From Sinohyriopsis cumingii (taxonomy: Eukaryota; Mollusca; Bivalvia; Unionida; Unionidae), in the NCBI GenBank assembly GCA_028554795.2, contig CM068828.1, positions 21,507,936 through 21,571,935 of the forward strand: 64,000 nt of DNA. The letters run 5' to 3'. The notes under the pieces were generated by a model. The model was not told the DNA's origin, searched no databases, and saw only the letters and a program-made list of their open reading frames with translations. The translations under genes and the position numbers were made by a program. This document shows, in pieces, positions 49,066-61,434 of this stretch (position 1 is its first letter; each line of letters opens with the position of its first letter).

Positions 49066-50009
49066 ACCACAGAGATAAACTGTGTGGAGATAATCTGAAA
49101 GATATTCTATTGTATTGTACTGTATTATATTATCGGTGCAATATAAATTACTTTGTCTTTGAGGGTTTTTCTGCACTTTAGTCAACATTAGATGGTTCAA
49201 AGGGTATAAAGTCATATAAATTTCCCCACGTATTTGCTCGGTGTTGATTTACAAGCTATGGGTTATTGGTGCAATTGGTGTCATAAATAAATTGTAAATA
49301 CCTTGTTGAGTAACGGCAGTATTTCCTGTCATATGAAGAATGGAAGACTGTCCACAAATTGTATCGACTAAGTGGTGGTATATGAGACGCGACCTGTCTC
49401 TCCCTCTTTCGTTTCTTTCTTTCATAGTTATATTTAATATAAAACAATTGATTTAAAACTTTTACGTTTGATCAAACATGATAATTTCAGTAAGAAGCCG
49501 GTAAATGGCAATATAATATTCAGGGTGTGGCGTCGGGAATATTCATTCTCAAATTCCTGTCTGGTTCTCATTTTTGTCTCAGGTAAATATGTTTTTGAAA
49601 GGGTTAGATAGTTGTTATTGATTCGGTTGGTGCAAGCTTAAAATGTTTCATTTCTAGCCGGAGATACTTTCACTATAGAAAATTGTTTGAAGGAATTGTG
49701 CCTGTTAATTCATAAAACAGTAAAAATGAATGAAAATATTTACAAAATGCCTGCAGTGAATAAAAAACACAATCTTTATAATGTATGAATACTAACACAC
49801 ATGCACGTTTGTAGATGTGTAAAAACAAACTATAGATAAACTTGTATATGTATTATAAAATGTATATTATATAATACCTATAGTATTTTATGAATACTAG
49901 TTTAACTCATTATTATAATTTTACTAATATACGTTGCACATAGAAACACTGTAAGCTGCTTAGTGTTTGATACAATACAATAACAAGGAAAGAGTTTAAA
50001 TCAAACGAA
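49066..50009. other. Intergenic stretch
   Basis: AT-rich, nothing recognised. Confidence 0.4.
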
Positions 50010-50455
50010 TGAAGTACAGTCAAAACGAAACACATGCAGGACGGGAAAAGGAAAACACATGCATGACGGTAAAAATAAACACTTGCAGTAATGTAAAGAC
50101 CAGACAAATTCAGTACAGCAAAAGCGAAACACGTGCAGCACTGCTAGAAATGAAATTGTTGCATTAAAGTAAAAACGAAACAGATGGAATACCATAAAAA
50201 AAAATGAAACACGTGCATACGGTAAAAAAGAAACACGTGTATTAAAGTTAAAACGTAACATCTGGTACAGTAAAAACGAAACAAAATATTCACAGAGAAA
50301 ACGAAAGACATTCAGTACAGTAAAGGCGAAACACATAAGTATGGTAAAAAAGATACATTCAATACAGTGAAAAAGAAGAAAAAAATGAAGTAGAGTTAAA
50401 ACTAAACAACTGCAATACAGAAAAAACTAGATAATTGCAGTATAATAAAATATTT
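50010..50455. repeat. Degenerate 24-27-bp minisatellite, about 17 copies
   Basis: The unit resembles agtacagtaaaaacgaaacacatgc. Length and sequence vary more than in the neighbouring arrays. It lies 0.4 kb downstream of the GPCR stop codon. Confidence 0.85.
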
Positions 50456-50883
50456 CGGCACAGTTTCAGCGAAAGACGATATATGCAGCTTCGGATCAAA
50501 CAAAGAGTACCACGCACATCTCTAAGGTAATAACGCTATGTATTTAAATCAGCTTGTACTGAACTTTTATTAAACCGCTACAAGCATTTTTACCTTTGTT
50601 TGAAATACATCAATGCAAATATCTTATAAACAACAAGAAAGTACTGTCCTTTAGAAAACAATCAGCCTTTAGTTACAAGTGGTTGAATTGCTTGTAGCTA
50701 ACCGAAAGAGAGACATATATTTGTTCCTGTGACGAATCTGTAACTGTAATATTTAGCAACAAAATCGAAATGCTTAATAGATGAATAATGAAAAGAATGA
50801 CGACTTTACCTGAATAATTTAAATCATTCTTGTATTTATCATAACCCTTATGCAGAAAACAATATTTTCATTCTGCTTTCTCT
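50456..50883. other. Downstream flank of the GPCR
   Basis: Possible 3' UTR of the minus-strand gene. I see no clear AATAAA in the first 150 bases after the stop. Confidence 0.3.
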
Positions 50884-51996
50884 TCAAGGATATACTTGAG
50901 AACCGTTTTTGGAACACTTACTTCGAAATAGATGCTTCACTTTGCTTCTGAAATCTTTTGTTCCTATGGCGTAGATGATTGGGTTAAGAAAAGAATTAGA
51001 GAACCCTAAAACAAGCAGATGTGTCCCAATAATATCCTTCAGAAAACAAACAGAGTCTCCGCATATGATCTGAACAACGGTGGTGATCATGAAGGGCAGC
51101 CACGTAATAACGACACAACCAAACACTGCGGAAAATGTCTTGACCGATCTCAGGTTTCTTTTGGATATCCCAAACAAGCCACTGTTCTTCCTCTCAGCGT
51201 AAAGATTTTCTATGGCCTGGATCCTCTTGATGTGAACCTGTGCGTTCAGGAACAGAGTTATATAGATGAAAAACATTAATGACATCGGAATTACAGCCGC
51301 AATGATGAATAGAACAACAATGTAGGAAGTGGTCATAACGTACATGAAGGAGCAGTATTGTCCATAATAGGAATTATTCCATCCCATCAAAGGAGAAAAC
51401 CCAAATACTAGTGAAAGTATCCAGGATAATATTATACACTGGAATGTCCTTGACCTCGTCATGATTAGGTTATAGGTCAAAGCTTTGGTGATAGCAATGT
51501 ATCGGTCGATCGCTATACATGTGAGAGACAGCATTGAAGCCATCACAGACGCAACAGTAAATCCAATCCGAAGTAAGCATAGATTTTGGGTAGGTTCGTT
51601 TGCTCTCGTTGTTATGGTAACAATAGAAACACATCCAACAAACATATCCGCTATACCCAAGGACGCAACAAATATATAGGTCGGCGTATGGAATTTCTTA
51701 TGGGCTGCAATGAATGTAAGGACGATGAAATTTGTAATGAGAATTAAGATTGTTAAGGGGATCAGTGCTATATGTTTAATCCTCTCGTCAATATTGTCCC
51801 AGTTGCCAACACGTTCGCCAGTCGCCGGATCAAATGTCGAAGACGAGAATATGAAACCGGATGCGTTCTCTAGAACCATAATCGGAATCTTGCAGGTGAT
51901 GTTTCCTTGGGAACAACTGGTTTTCATGAAGTGCCTAACTTGAGCCGAATACAAATCTACCCAGATAATATTAGATGTCATGGTTACATGTGACAT
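50884..51996 (-). CDS. Rhodopsin-family GPCR, adenosine-receptor-like
   Basis: An intact, intronless 370-residue seven-helix receptor. The extracellular N terminus (1-75) carries sequons at N32 and N44. Helix 1 is about 76-98 with the conserved N89; helix 2 has D117 (LGIAD). C140 and C215 can form the helix 3-loop 2 disulfide. Helix 3 ends D164-R165-Y166; helix 4 has W192 and ends GFSPLMGWNN, a signature close to adenosine receptors. Helix 5 contains PMSLMFFIYI; helix 6 has W299-L-P301; helix 7 has N338-PIIY. Helix 8 follows (KDFRSKVKHLF), with C361 a possible palmitoylation site. All activation motifs are present, so it should couple to G proteins at the plasma membrane. I chose the ATG at 51996; the frame is open a little further but only via TTG, and an ATG at 51981 is an alternative. 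The ligand is unknown: the wider MECA group (adenosine, melanocortin, cannabinoid, GPR119-like) fits. Confidence 0.92.
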   Translation of the reverse strand: MSHVTMTSNIIWVDLYSAQVRHFMKTSCSQGNITCKIPIMVLENASGFIFSSSTFDPATGERVGNWDNIDERIKHIALIPLTILILITNFIVLTFIAAHKKFHTPTYIFVASLGIADMFVGCVSIVTITTRANEPTQNLCLLRIGFTVASVMASMLSLTCIAIDRYIAITKALTYNLIMTRSRTFQCIILSWILSLVFGFSPLMGWNNSYYGQYCSFMYVMTTSYIVVLFIIAAVIPMSLMFFIYITLFLNAQVHIKRIQAIENLYAERKNSGLFGISKRNLRSVKTFSAVFGCVVITWLPFMITTVVQIICGDSVCFLKDIIGTHLLVLGFSNSFLNPIIYAIGTKDFRSKVKHLFRSKCSKNGSQVYP

Positions 51997-53656
51997 GCAC
52001 AAAATTTGTCATCCAATGCAAACTGTTTCAGTGGTAAGATCACATAAGAATATATTCAGATATAAGGTAGAGTTTCTAAAGTTCAGTAAATGTAAGGCAT
52101 TGTTATATGGATACCAGATTATATGTACGACTGATTGGTCCAATCAGCTGAAAGGTAGAACAGGTAATTTTACTCACTGTGATCCATGTTGAACCAACAT
52201 ATCATAAATTGCATATAAACAAAATGTTGATGATGAGTAAGATGTATTATCCAAGAGATGGTTTGAATTTTGCCCTCATCACTGGCCTGAAAATTAAGGG
52301 TTATGTGTTGTTTTCTATATAGCTACTTCACATATTGTAACTGTAACCATCCAATATTTCCTATACTTTGTTGGATTCTAATTTGATCAATGTCACTTGC
52401 AAATGTATTTATAACTTCATACAGGTAAATTCTCTTTACATTGCCGAAAAATTTGCTAGCTATCCTTTAAAAGGATTGGAACTTGAATATGATTCCACGA
52501 TGTCTTTGATTTTAGTGGTGTAAAATATTCCGTCAACAAACGTATGAATCCAAAACTTTGTGAATGAATTATAAAGCAATCCAGTATCTGAATTAACAAA
52601 GCCTCCGCTCGACAGGTGCGCCAGAAATAGTGCCGATATTGATCTGGGATTGTAAATCAGACAGATCAGACTGGCTGTGGTTACTTTTAAACGCTTATAA
52701 CAAAAGGTAAACAGTCTAATAAGATATGAATTTATTCATGTCAGTGTGATAAGATACGGATTGTTCCGTAAACTATAAGTAAATACACCTTTTTACTTAA
52801 AAGATACGTACGACATTTAGTAGTGATATATAAAGGAAAAGTATTTTTCAGTGGGTCATAGATTGAACCGGTATCAATGATTTAATGAGAGATTTTCTAT
52901 TTGTTTAGAAAATAACTTCTGATCTACGCTGTTTTACGTATAACACTTTTTCACGTTTTACAGTCTAAATATTTGGTTAACTCTTCGGACTATTAACCAA
53001 GGTCTATTTTCTTCAATTTTTAACTTTCATTGCTCTAATTACAAAAAGAAAACATTTTACGAAGAAATAAATTTGCTTTACTCTTGAAAAAAAGAATATT
53101 TTTACACATATCCAACATATATATTTTATATATTTCATGCTTTTGTGATATATCAGAGCGAGCGGAAAGAACTAATTTAATACGGAGTGGGAATGTCAAC
53201 GCCGTCAGGCCGAGACTATGTTCCTAATCCGTATCAAAACGAATAATTTTCCCCGAACCAGAACAAAATGATTATCTTGTTTATTATTTGATACATATCC
53301 ACGTTTTAGTCACACATTCTTTTACCAAATATTAATGTATACTTTTGTTTTTTTCAAAAAATGAATTAGCCATTTGGCGTTTTAGAAAAGATGGTGTACA
53401 ACCCTCTGTACGTACATACACTTAACCGTAGCTAAGCCTATATAAATTGTGCAGTTGCGTCATTAATCTGTATTTCAAATATGGATTACCCTTTAACGTT
53501 GAATTTTTAAAAATGGTGTATGCGATATATAAATGGATATAATCTACAGCCACAGGAAAGTGACTGTCTTACCTTTCTTTTAATGGAACGTAGGATTTGG
53601 ACCAGTAAATGGTCCCTTTTGTTGCACTCTGCTTACTGAATATACACTCTACTTCC
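51997..53656. other. Upstream flank of the GPCR
   Basis: AT-rich with no other gene. Promoter or 5' UTR of the GPCR probably lies here but no core element is convincing. The segment 53160-53340 resembles 44735-44900 (dispersed repeat). Confidence 0.4.
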
Positions 53657-55054
53657 TGTTACGTGTTTAGGCTCTCATAAAAAGTAACAAGAAAAAAGTG
53701 AAGAGAATAAGCTTTGTAAAATTTTACAAATAATTTATTTCCCTAGAAAAACAAGGTATAAATGAGGAAAAAGAACTTAAGGTGTTAAAAATAATCCAAG
53801 AATAATCCAAGAATTAAAAACTAGAAGTCCTATTAATAAAATGTTCTAATGAATTTGAGTTCGAGTCCCGACGAAAGTCCAAAATGAAATGCGATGACGT
53901 AGACTGTAGCCAGTATAGTACTGACGTATCAACGGTTCTTTCTTGATCCACAAACAATGATATTCCAGTGTCTGAATTCCGAATAAAATTTCAATAAATA
54001 TCTTTTTCCTAGAAATCTGTATGAGCACTTAAATATTCTCAGGGAACAGAATTAATCTCTTAGAATCCAAATAATGTGAAGAAAAATTAAAGTATTAAAC
54101 TCCAACTGGTCACAACAGAAAAAAACACCAGCAGTGTTTAAAGGCCGAGCTGACTAAATTTCCTATAGAAATAGGTTATACACTAAATCGCAAAACAGAT
54201 ACCCGTATGAGGGTCACGTGATCAATTTCCAGAACCAGATATAAGCTTTACATCACTTATTCCTAGTACAGCCTCGATTTCACTCAAATAATTACACATT
54301 AACAATGAATAAAAAACAATTGTTTACTTCAACTCTTACATTTATGTATCAAGGTCAGGAACTAGGTCATCATTAAGATACAACGTTCTACTAATAGGTG
54401 TTTACGTAATAAAACAGTCAGGTCAAACTAATTTCTGGAAAATGTCCAATTCCATTAAACAAAATTACATTACTATAACAAGTAATCGAAATAAAAAAAT
54501 TAAAATTAACAATCAAACAATTAAATTAAATCAAATATAAATTAAATCAAATAGATATTACATTTAAAGCAAATTTTATGGCGAATTTTGCAGACTGACA
54601 GTAATTAAATGCTTTCAACTTTATACAGAAAACTCACTCATTTGTAATAAATTCAAATTATTTTATGTTTTCAACTAATGAAAGAAATTATTGATGCATT
54701 GAACTTGAAGTGATAATTTAAGCATAGACTTCAGAAATTAAAGATTCGATGTCTTTTTACATCCAGAATGTTGGTAAGTCTCCTCTACAAAATACTCACA
54801 GTTATGAACAAGTTTAGGAATTTCCAAGTGGAAATCTGATATTATATTCACGGAGCCAAATAAACTTGTTTACCTACATACATAATTATCTGAATATTAA
54901 ATCCACATTCATAAAGAAATATTAACCGTGTAATATGTTGTTTACAAAATAAATGTTACCGGTCAGCTACAACACGAACTTTATTTTTGGACAAGGCTAG
55001 TACGAAATACAGAGATACATAACATGCAGTCATTTAAGAAACAACAAACAGTAC
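53657..55054 (-). mobile_element. Probable solo LTR, gypsy-related family B (long copy)
   Basis: It starts tgttacgtgtttaggctctc with gtaacaagaaaa, then tttgtaaaattttacaaat as in the copy at 22207. It ends with acagagatacataacatgca and acaacaaacagtaca, matching the end of the copy at 40580-41359. It is about 600 bases longer than that copy, so it probably carries an internal insertion between roughly 54150 and 54700. Confidence 0.6.
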
Positions 55055-55499
55055 ACATAAAACATACATAACACTTCGTGTGACTCATTGATCTCAACAA
55101 CATTGTAACAGGATGTAGTACTTATAATTTGGGTCTCAATCAATACAGATGCTATATTTGACAAGTCAGCATTTATGTTGCAAGTGTTTGTCAGTTTTGT
55201 CCTCATGTTTACTAAATGAATTCGATTCCTATGTACTTTTAACATACAAAACTAAATAAAATTGCCCCTTAAAACAATATAATGGTGCAGACCATATTTT
55301 TGAATCTCTGAAGCTGTTATGTGTTTTAGCCATGTTTGATAGTCTTGATGATTTACGTTGTGGAATCTCTCATAGATATATAGCAACGCTGTCTCTAAAC
55401 GTGGGGTATTTTCTAACTATGCCTTGAATCTTGAAATGACTCCCTTAGTCTTACTTCTTTTGTTGGAGTTTTTAAAAATGTCATTACAAGATTTCAAGG

Positions 55500-55505
<6 letters not shown>
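55055..55505. other. Intergenic stretch
   Basis: No gene or repeat is supportable. Confidence 0.4.

Positions 55506-55550
<45 letters not shown>
55506..55550. repeat. (CT)n microsatellite
   Basis: About 22 CT units (GA on the minus strand). It directly abuts the candidate minus-strand exon at 55551-55750. Confidence 0.97.
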
Positions 55551-55552
<2 letters not shown>

Positions 55553-55750
55553 TTGGATGTCACTTTGCACACCATCTTCATCTGAGAATTCATTGTCAAA
55601 CATTCTGTTCAAGATATTGTGTCCTCCACTATCTCGAATTTCTCGGCCTAGATATCGTGAAATGTACATAACTTGCTCGTCGCTACTTAGGGTCCTCTCA
55701 TTATTCCCAGAGGCAAAAGCAGCAATTTGCACCACATTTAATTGCCTTTC
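55551..55750 (-). CDS. Candidate coding exon of unknown gene (minus strand)
   Basis: On the minus strand a frame opens right after a good acceptor-like sequence (gtgaattttcag). It encodes about 65 residues with balanced, globular-looking composition, including FASGNNERTLSSDEQVMYIS, RYLGREIRDSGGHNILNRMF and DNEFSDEDGVQSDIQR. It then runs into the GA microsatellite, which reads as Arg-Glu repeats. I recognise no family. No clear GT donor sits before the microsatellite, so it may be a terminal exon extended by the repeat, an exon whose donor was destroyed by repeat expansion, or a chance frame. Confidence 0.35.
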
Positions 55751-55979
55751 TGAAAATTCACAACGTGTGTTGGCTTTTTATGAATAATTTAAAACGTATA
55801 GCAATAAATCATTCCTGATATTTGATACGTGGACTATTATTAAATATTTTAAGCTGTAAAAGTTGTTCAAGGCTGTGTGTGCGATACGAATTTTAGGTCA
55901 ATACTGTGTGTGCGATACGAATTTTAGGTCAATACTGTGTGTGCGATACGGAAATCTTAGGCTTGCGATACGGAATATG
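55751..55979. other. Spacer before the satellite
   Basis: It contains a short imperfect direct repeat, ggtcaatactgtgtgtgcgatacgaattttag, about 36 bases long and roughly three times over (55868-55960), directly before the 31-bp array. Confidence 0.7.
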
Positions 55980-56167
55980 CGACACGAAATTACAGGTTTT
56001 ACATCTATATCTACACGGAATTATAGGTTGTACATCTATATTTGCACGGAACTACAGGTTGTACATCTAAATCTACACGAAATTACAGGTTGTACGTCTA
56101 TATTTACACGAAATTACAGGTTTACATATATATCTTCACGGAATTACAGGTTGCACATCTATATATA

Positions 56168-58190
56168 CACGGAATTACAGGCTGTACATCTATATCCACA
56201 CGGAATTACAGGTTGTACATCTATATTTGCACGGAATGACAGGTTGTACATCTATATCTACACGGAATTACAGGTTGTACATCTATATCCACACGGAATT
56301 ACAGGTTGTACATCTATATATACGCGGAATTACAGGTTGTATATCTATATCTGCACGGAATTACAGGTTGTACATCTATATATACACGAAATTACAGGTT
56401 GTACATTTATATCTACACGGAATAACACGCTGTACATCTATATCTGCACGTAATTACAGGTTGTGCATCTATATATACACGAAATAACAGGTTGTACATC
56501 TATATTTGCACGGAATTACAGGCTGTACATCTATATATACACGGAATTACAGGTTGTACATCTAGATATACACGGAATTACAGGTTGTACATCTATATCC
56601 ACACGGAATTACAGGTTGTACATCTATATTTGCACGGAATTACAGTTTTACATCTATATCTACACGGAATTACAGGTTGTACATATATATCTACACAGTA
56701 TTACAGGTTCTACATCTACTTTTGCACGGAATTACAGATTTATATATATATCTACACGGAACTACAGGTTGTACATCTATATATAAACGGAACTACAGGC
56801 TGTATATCTATATCCACACGGAATTACAGGTTGTACATGTATATCTACACGGAATTACAGGTTGTACATCTATATCTGCACGGAATTACAGGTTGTACAT
56901 CTATATATACACGGAATTACAGGTTGTACATCTATATCTACACGGAATTACAGGTTGTACATCTATATCTGCACGGAATTACAGGTTGTACATCTATATA
57001 TACACGGAATTACAGGTTGTACATCTATATCTACACGGAATTACAGGTTGTACATCTATATCTACACGGAATTACAGGTTGTACATCTATATATACACGG
57101 AATAAAGGCTGTACATCTATATCTACACGGAATTACAGGTTGTACATCTATATCTGCACGGAATTACAGGTTGTACATCTATATATACACGGAATTACAG
57201 GTTGTACATCTATATCTACACGGAATTACAGGTTGTACATCTATATATACACGGAATTACAGGTTGTACATCTATATCTACACGGAATTACAGGTTGTAC
57301 ATCTATATCTACACGGAATTACAGGTTGTACATCTATATATACACGGAATAAAGGCTGTACATCTATATCTACACGGAATTACAGGTTGTACATCTATAT
57401 CTGCACGGAATTACAGGTTGTACATCTATATATACACGGAATTACAGGTTGTACATCTATATCTACACGGAATTATAGGTTGTACATCTATATATACACG
57501 GAATTACAGGCTGTACATCTATATCCACACGGAATTACAGGTTGTACATCTATATTTGCACGGAATGACAGGTTGTACATCTATATCTACACGGAATTAC
57601 AGGTTGTACATCTATATCCACACGGAATTACAGGTTGTACATCTATATATACGCGGAATTACAGGTTGTATATCTATATCTGCACGGAATTACAGGTTGT
57701 ACATCTATATATACACGAAATTACAGGTTGTACATTTATATCTACACGGAATAACACGCTGTACATCTATATCTGCACGTAATTACAGGTTGTGCATCTA
57801 TATATACACGAAATAACAGGTTGTACATCTATATTTGCACGGAATTACAGGCTGTACATCTTTATATACACGGAATTACAGGTTGTACATCTAGATATAC
57901 ACGGAATTACAGGTTGTACATCTATATCCACACGGAATTACAGGTTGTACATCTATATTTGCACGGAATTACAGTTTTACATCTATATCTACACGGAATT
58001 ACAGGTTGTACATATATATCTACACAGTATTACAGGTTCTACATCTACATTTGCACGGAATTACAGGTTCATATATATATCTACACGGAACTACAGGTTG
58101 TACATCTATATATAAACGGAATTACAGGCTGTATATCTATATCCACACGGAATTACAGGTTGTACATGTATATCTACACGGAATTACAGG
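56168..58190. repeat. Higher-order duplication (offset about 1.33 kb) with a nested 247-bp repeat
   Basis: The unit-subtype order from 56180 to about 56860 recurs from 57509 to about 58190, including the odd units cggaataacacgctg and taaacggaa. Within the inserted part, a block ending in the shortened unit cggaataaaggctg recurs at 57100 and 57347 (247-base offset) and again near 58432. Confidence 0.8.
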
Positions 58191-58610
58191 TTGTACATCT
58201 ATATATACACGGAATTACAGGTTGTATATCTATATCTGCACGGAATTACAGGTTGTGCATCTATATATACACGGAATTACAGGTTGTACATCTATATCTA
58301 CACGGAATTACAGGTTGTACATCTATATCTGCACGGAATTACAGGTTGTACATCTATATCTACACGGAATTACAGGTTGTACATCTATATCTACACGGAA
58401 TTACAGGTTGTACATCTATATATACACGGAATAAAGGCTGTACATCTATATCTGCACGGAATTACAGGTTGCATATCCATATATACACGGAATAACAGGC
58501 TGTACATCTATATCTGCACGGAATTACAGGTTGGACATCTATATCTACACGGAATTACAGGCAGTACATCTATTTCCACACGGAATTACAGGTTGTACAT
58601 CTATATCTAC

Positions 58611-60119
58611 ACGGTATTACAGGTTGTACATCTACATTTGCACGGAATTACAGGTTGTACATCTATTTCCACACGGAATTACAGGTTGTACATCTATATC
58701 TGCACGGTATTACAGGTTGTACATCTACATTTGCACGGAATTACAGGTTGTACATCTATTTCCACACGGAATTACAGGTTGTACATCTATATTGGCACGG
58801 AATTACAGGTTTACATCTATATCTACACGGTATTACAGGCTGTACATATATATCTACACAGTATAACAGGTTCTACATCTACATTTGCACGCAATTACAG
58901 GTTTACATATATATCTTCACGGAACTATAGGTTGTACATCTATATATACACGGAATTACGGGTTGTACATCTATATATACACGGAATGACAGGTTATACA
59001 TCTATATTTGCACGGAAATACAGGTTTACATCTATATCTGTACGGAAATACAGGTTGTACATCTATATCTACACGAAATCACAGGTTTACATCTATATCT
59101 ACAGGGCATTACAGGTTGTACATCTATATTTGCACGGAATTACAGGTTGTACATCTATATATATACACGAAATTACAGGTTGTACATCTATATCTACACG
59201 GAATTACAGGTTGTACATCTATATATATACACGGAATTACAGGTTGTACGTCTATATCTACACGGAATGACAGGTTGTACGTCTATATTTGCACGTAATT
59301 ACAGGTTTACATCTATATCTTCGCGGAATTACAGGTTGCACATCTATATATACACTGTATTACAGGTTGTACATCTACATTTGCACGGAATTACAGGTTG
59401 TACATCTATTTCCACACGGAATTACAGGTTGTACATCTATATCTGCACGGTATTACAGGTTGTACATCTACATTTGCACGGAATTACAGGTTGTACATCT
59501 ATTTCCACACGGAATTACAGGTTGTACATCTATATTGGCACGGAATTACAGGTTTACATCTATATCTACACGGTATTACAGGCTGTACATATATATCTAC
59601 ACAGTATAACAGGTTCTACATCTACATTTGCACGCAATTACAGGTTTACATATATATCTTCACGGAACTATAGGTTGTACATCTATATATACACGGAATT
59701 ACGGGTTGTACATCTATATATACACGGAATGACAGGTTATACATCTATATTTGCACGGAAATACAGGTTTACATCTATATCTGTACGGAAATACAGGTTG
59801 TACATCTATATCTACACGAAATCACAGGTTTACATCTATATCTACAGGGCATTACAGGTTGTACATCTATATTTGCACGGAATTACAGGTTGTACATCTA
59901 TATATATACACGAAATTACAGGTTGTACATCTATATCTACACGGAATTACAGGTTGTACATCTATATATATACATGGAATTACAGGTTGTACGTCTATAT
60001 CTACACGGAATGACAGGTTGTACGTCTATATTTGCACGTAATTACAGGTTTACATCTATATCTTCGCGGAATTACAGGTTGCACATCTATATATACACTG
60101 TATTACAGGTTGTACATCT
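58611..60119. repeat. 743-bp near-identical tandem duplication inside the satellite
   Basis: 58611-59353 and 59354-60096 match base for base by eye except at one site (acacgg versus acatgg, at about 59232/59975), and the match runs on to about 60119. The boundaries sit inside 31-bp units, as expected for unequal crossover. Confidence 0.9.
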
Positions 60120-61112
60120 ACTTTTGCACGGAATTACAGGTTTACAGATATATCTACACGGAATTACAGTTTGTACATCTATATCTACAGGGCATTACAG
60201 GTTGTTCATCCATATTTGCACGGCATTACAGATTGTACATCTATATATACACGAAATTACAGTTGCACATCTATATCTACACGGAATTACAGGTTGCACA
60301 TCTATATATACACGGAATAACAGGCTGTACATCTATATCTGCACGTAATTGCAGGTTGTACATCTATGCATACACGAAATTACAGGTTGTACATCTATAT
60401 TTGCACGTAATTACAGGTTTTACATCTATTTCTACACGGAATTACAGGTTGTACATCTATATATACACGGAATTACAGATTGTACATCTATATCTGCACG
60501 TAATTACAGGTTGTACATCTATACATACACGAAATTACAGGTTGTACATCTATATTTGCACGGAATTACAGGCTGACATCTATGTCTACACGGAATTACA
60601 GGTTGTACATCTATATATACACGGAATTACAGATTGTACATCTATATTTGCACGTAATTACAGGTTGTACATCTATTTCTACACGGAATTACAGGTTATA
60701 CATCTATGTCTACACGGAATTACAGGTTGTACATCTACTTTTGCACGGAATTACAGGTTTACATATATATCTACACGTAATTACAGGTTGTACATGTATA
60801 TATACACGGAATTACAGGTTGTACATCTATATCTACACGGAATTACAGGTTGTACATCTATATTCACACGGAATTACAGGTTGTACATCTATATTTGCAC
60901 GGAATTACAGGTTTACATCTATATCTACACGAAATCACAGGTTTACATCTATATCTACACGGAATTACAGGTTGTACATGTATATCTACACGGAATTACA
61001 GGTTGTACATCTATATATACACGGAATAACAGGCTGTACATCTATATCTGCACGGAATTACAGGTTGTACATCTATATATACACGAAATTACAGGTTGTA
61101 CGTCTATATCTA

Positions 61113-61362
61113 ACGCCAGATCAGCCATCATTACTTTATCAGCTTGAAGACATATATAAAGGCGATTTTGATAATTAGATGCCGTATTAAGCATGTCGAC
61201 TTCTATCAATCAAAACTGAAGATGATCGCAAAAATTATAAATGAACGAAGCAAATCTGCAGTAACGTTAACATTCAGACCAAAGGAGTACAGACAATTCA
61301 AGTCAATTGACAGATAGTCTGAGTCTAGGAAAGTCGTGTCAAACTAATTTCTCCTTTACTAG

Positions 61363-61434
<72 letters not shown>

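Larger units (their letters stand above)
55980..61112. repeat. 31-bp satellite array, about 165 copies (5.1 kb)
   Basis: The consensus unit contains cacggaattacaggttgtac followed by atctatatctg or a variant. Tacac, tgcac, ttgcac and ccacac endings mark unit subtypes. A minority of units are 24-30 or 33 bases because of small deletions or extra TA. Since 3 x 31 is a multiple of 3 and the unit lacks stops in most registers, long open frames of a 31-residue period cover the array on the plus strand. They have no start context or domain and I do not call them genes. Confidence 0.97.

Noticed and set aside
50001..50336. 111-residue minus frame rich in Phe/Val/Leu downstream of the GPCR
   Set aside because: It lies wholly in the degenerate 25-bp minisatellite and shows its period.
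55980..61112. Possible CRISPR-like array because of short direct repeats
   Set aside because: Repeats are head-to-tail with no unique spacers, and the DNA is eukaryotic.
55863..61178. Many overlapping plus-strand frames of up to 372 codons over the 31-bp satellite
   Set aside because: They arise because three 31-base units restore the frame and the unit is poor in stops. No start context, no domains, and all plus frames behave alike.
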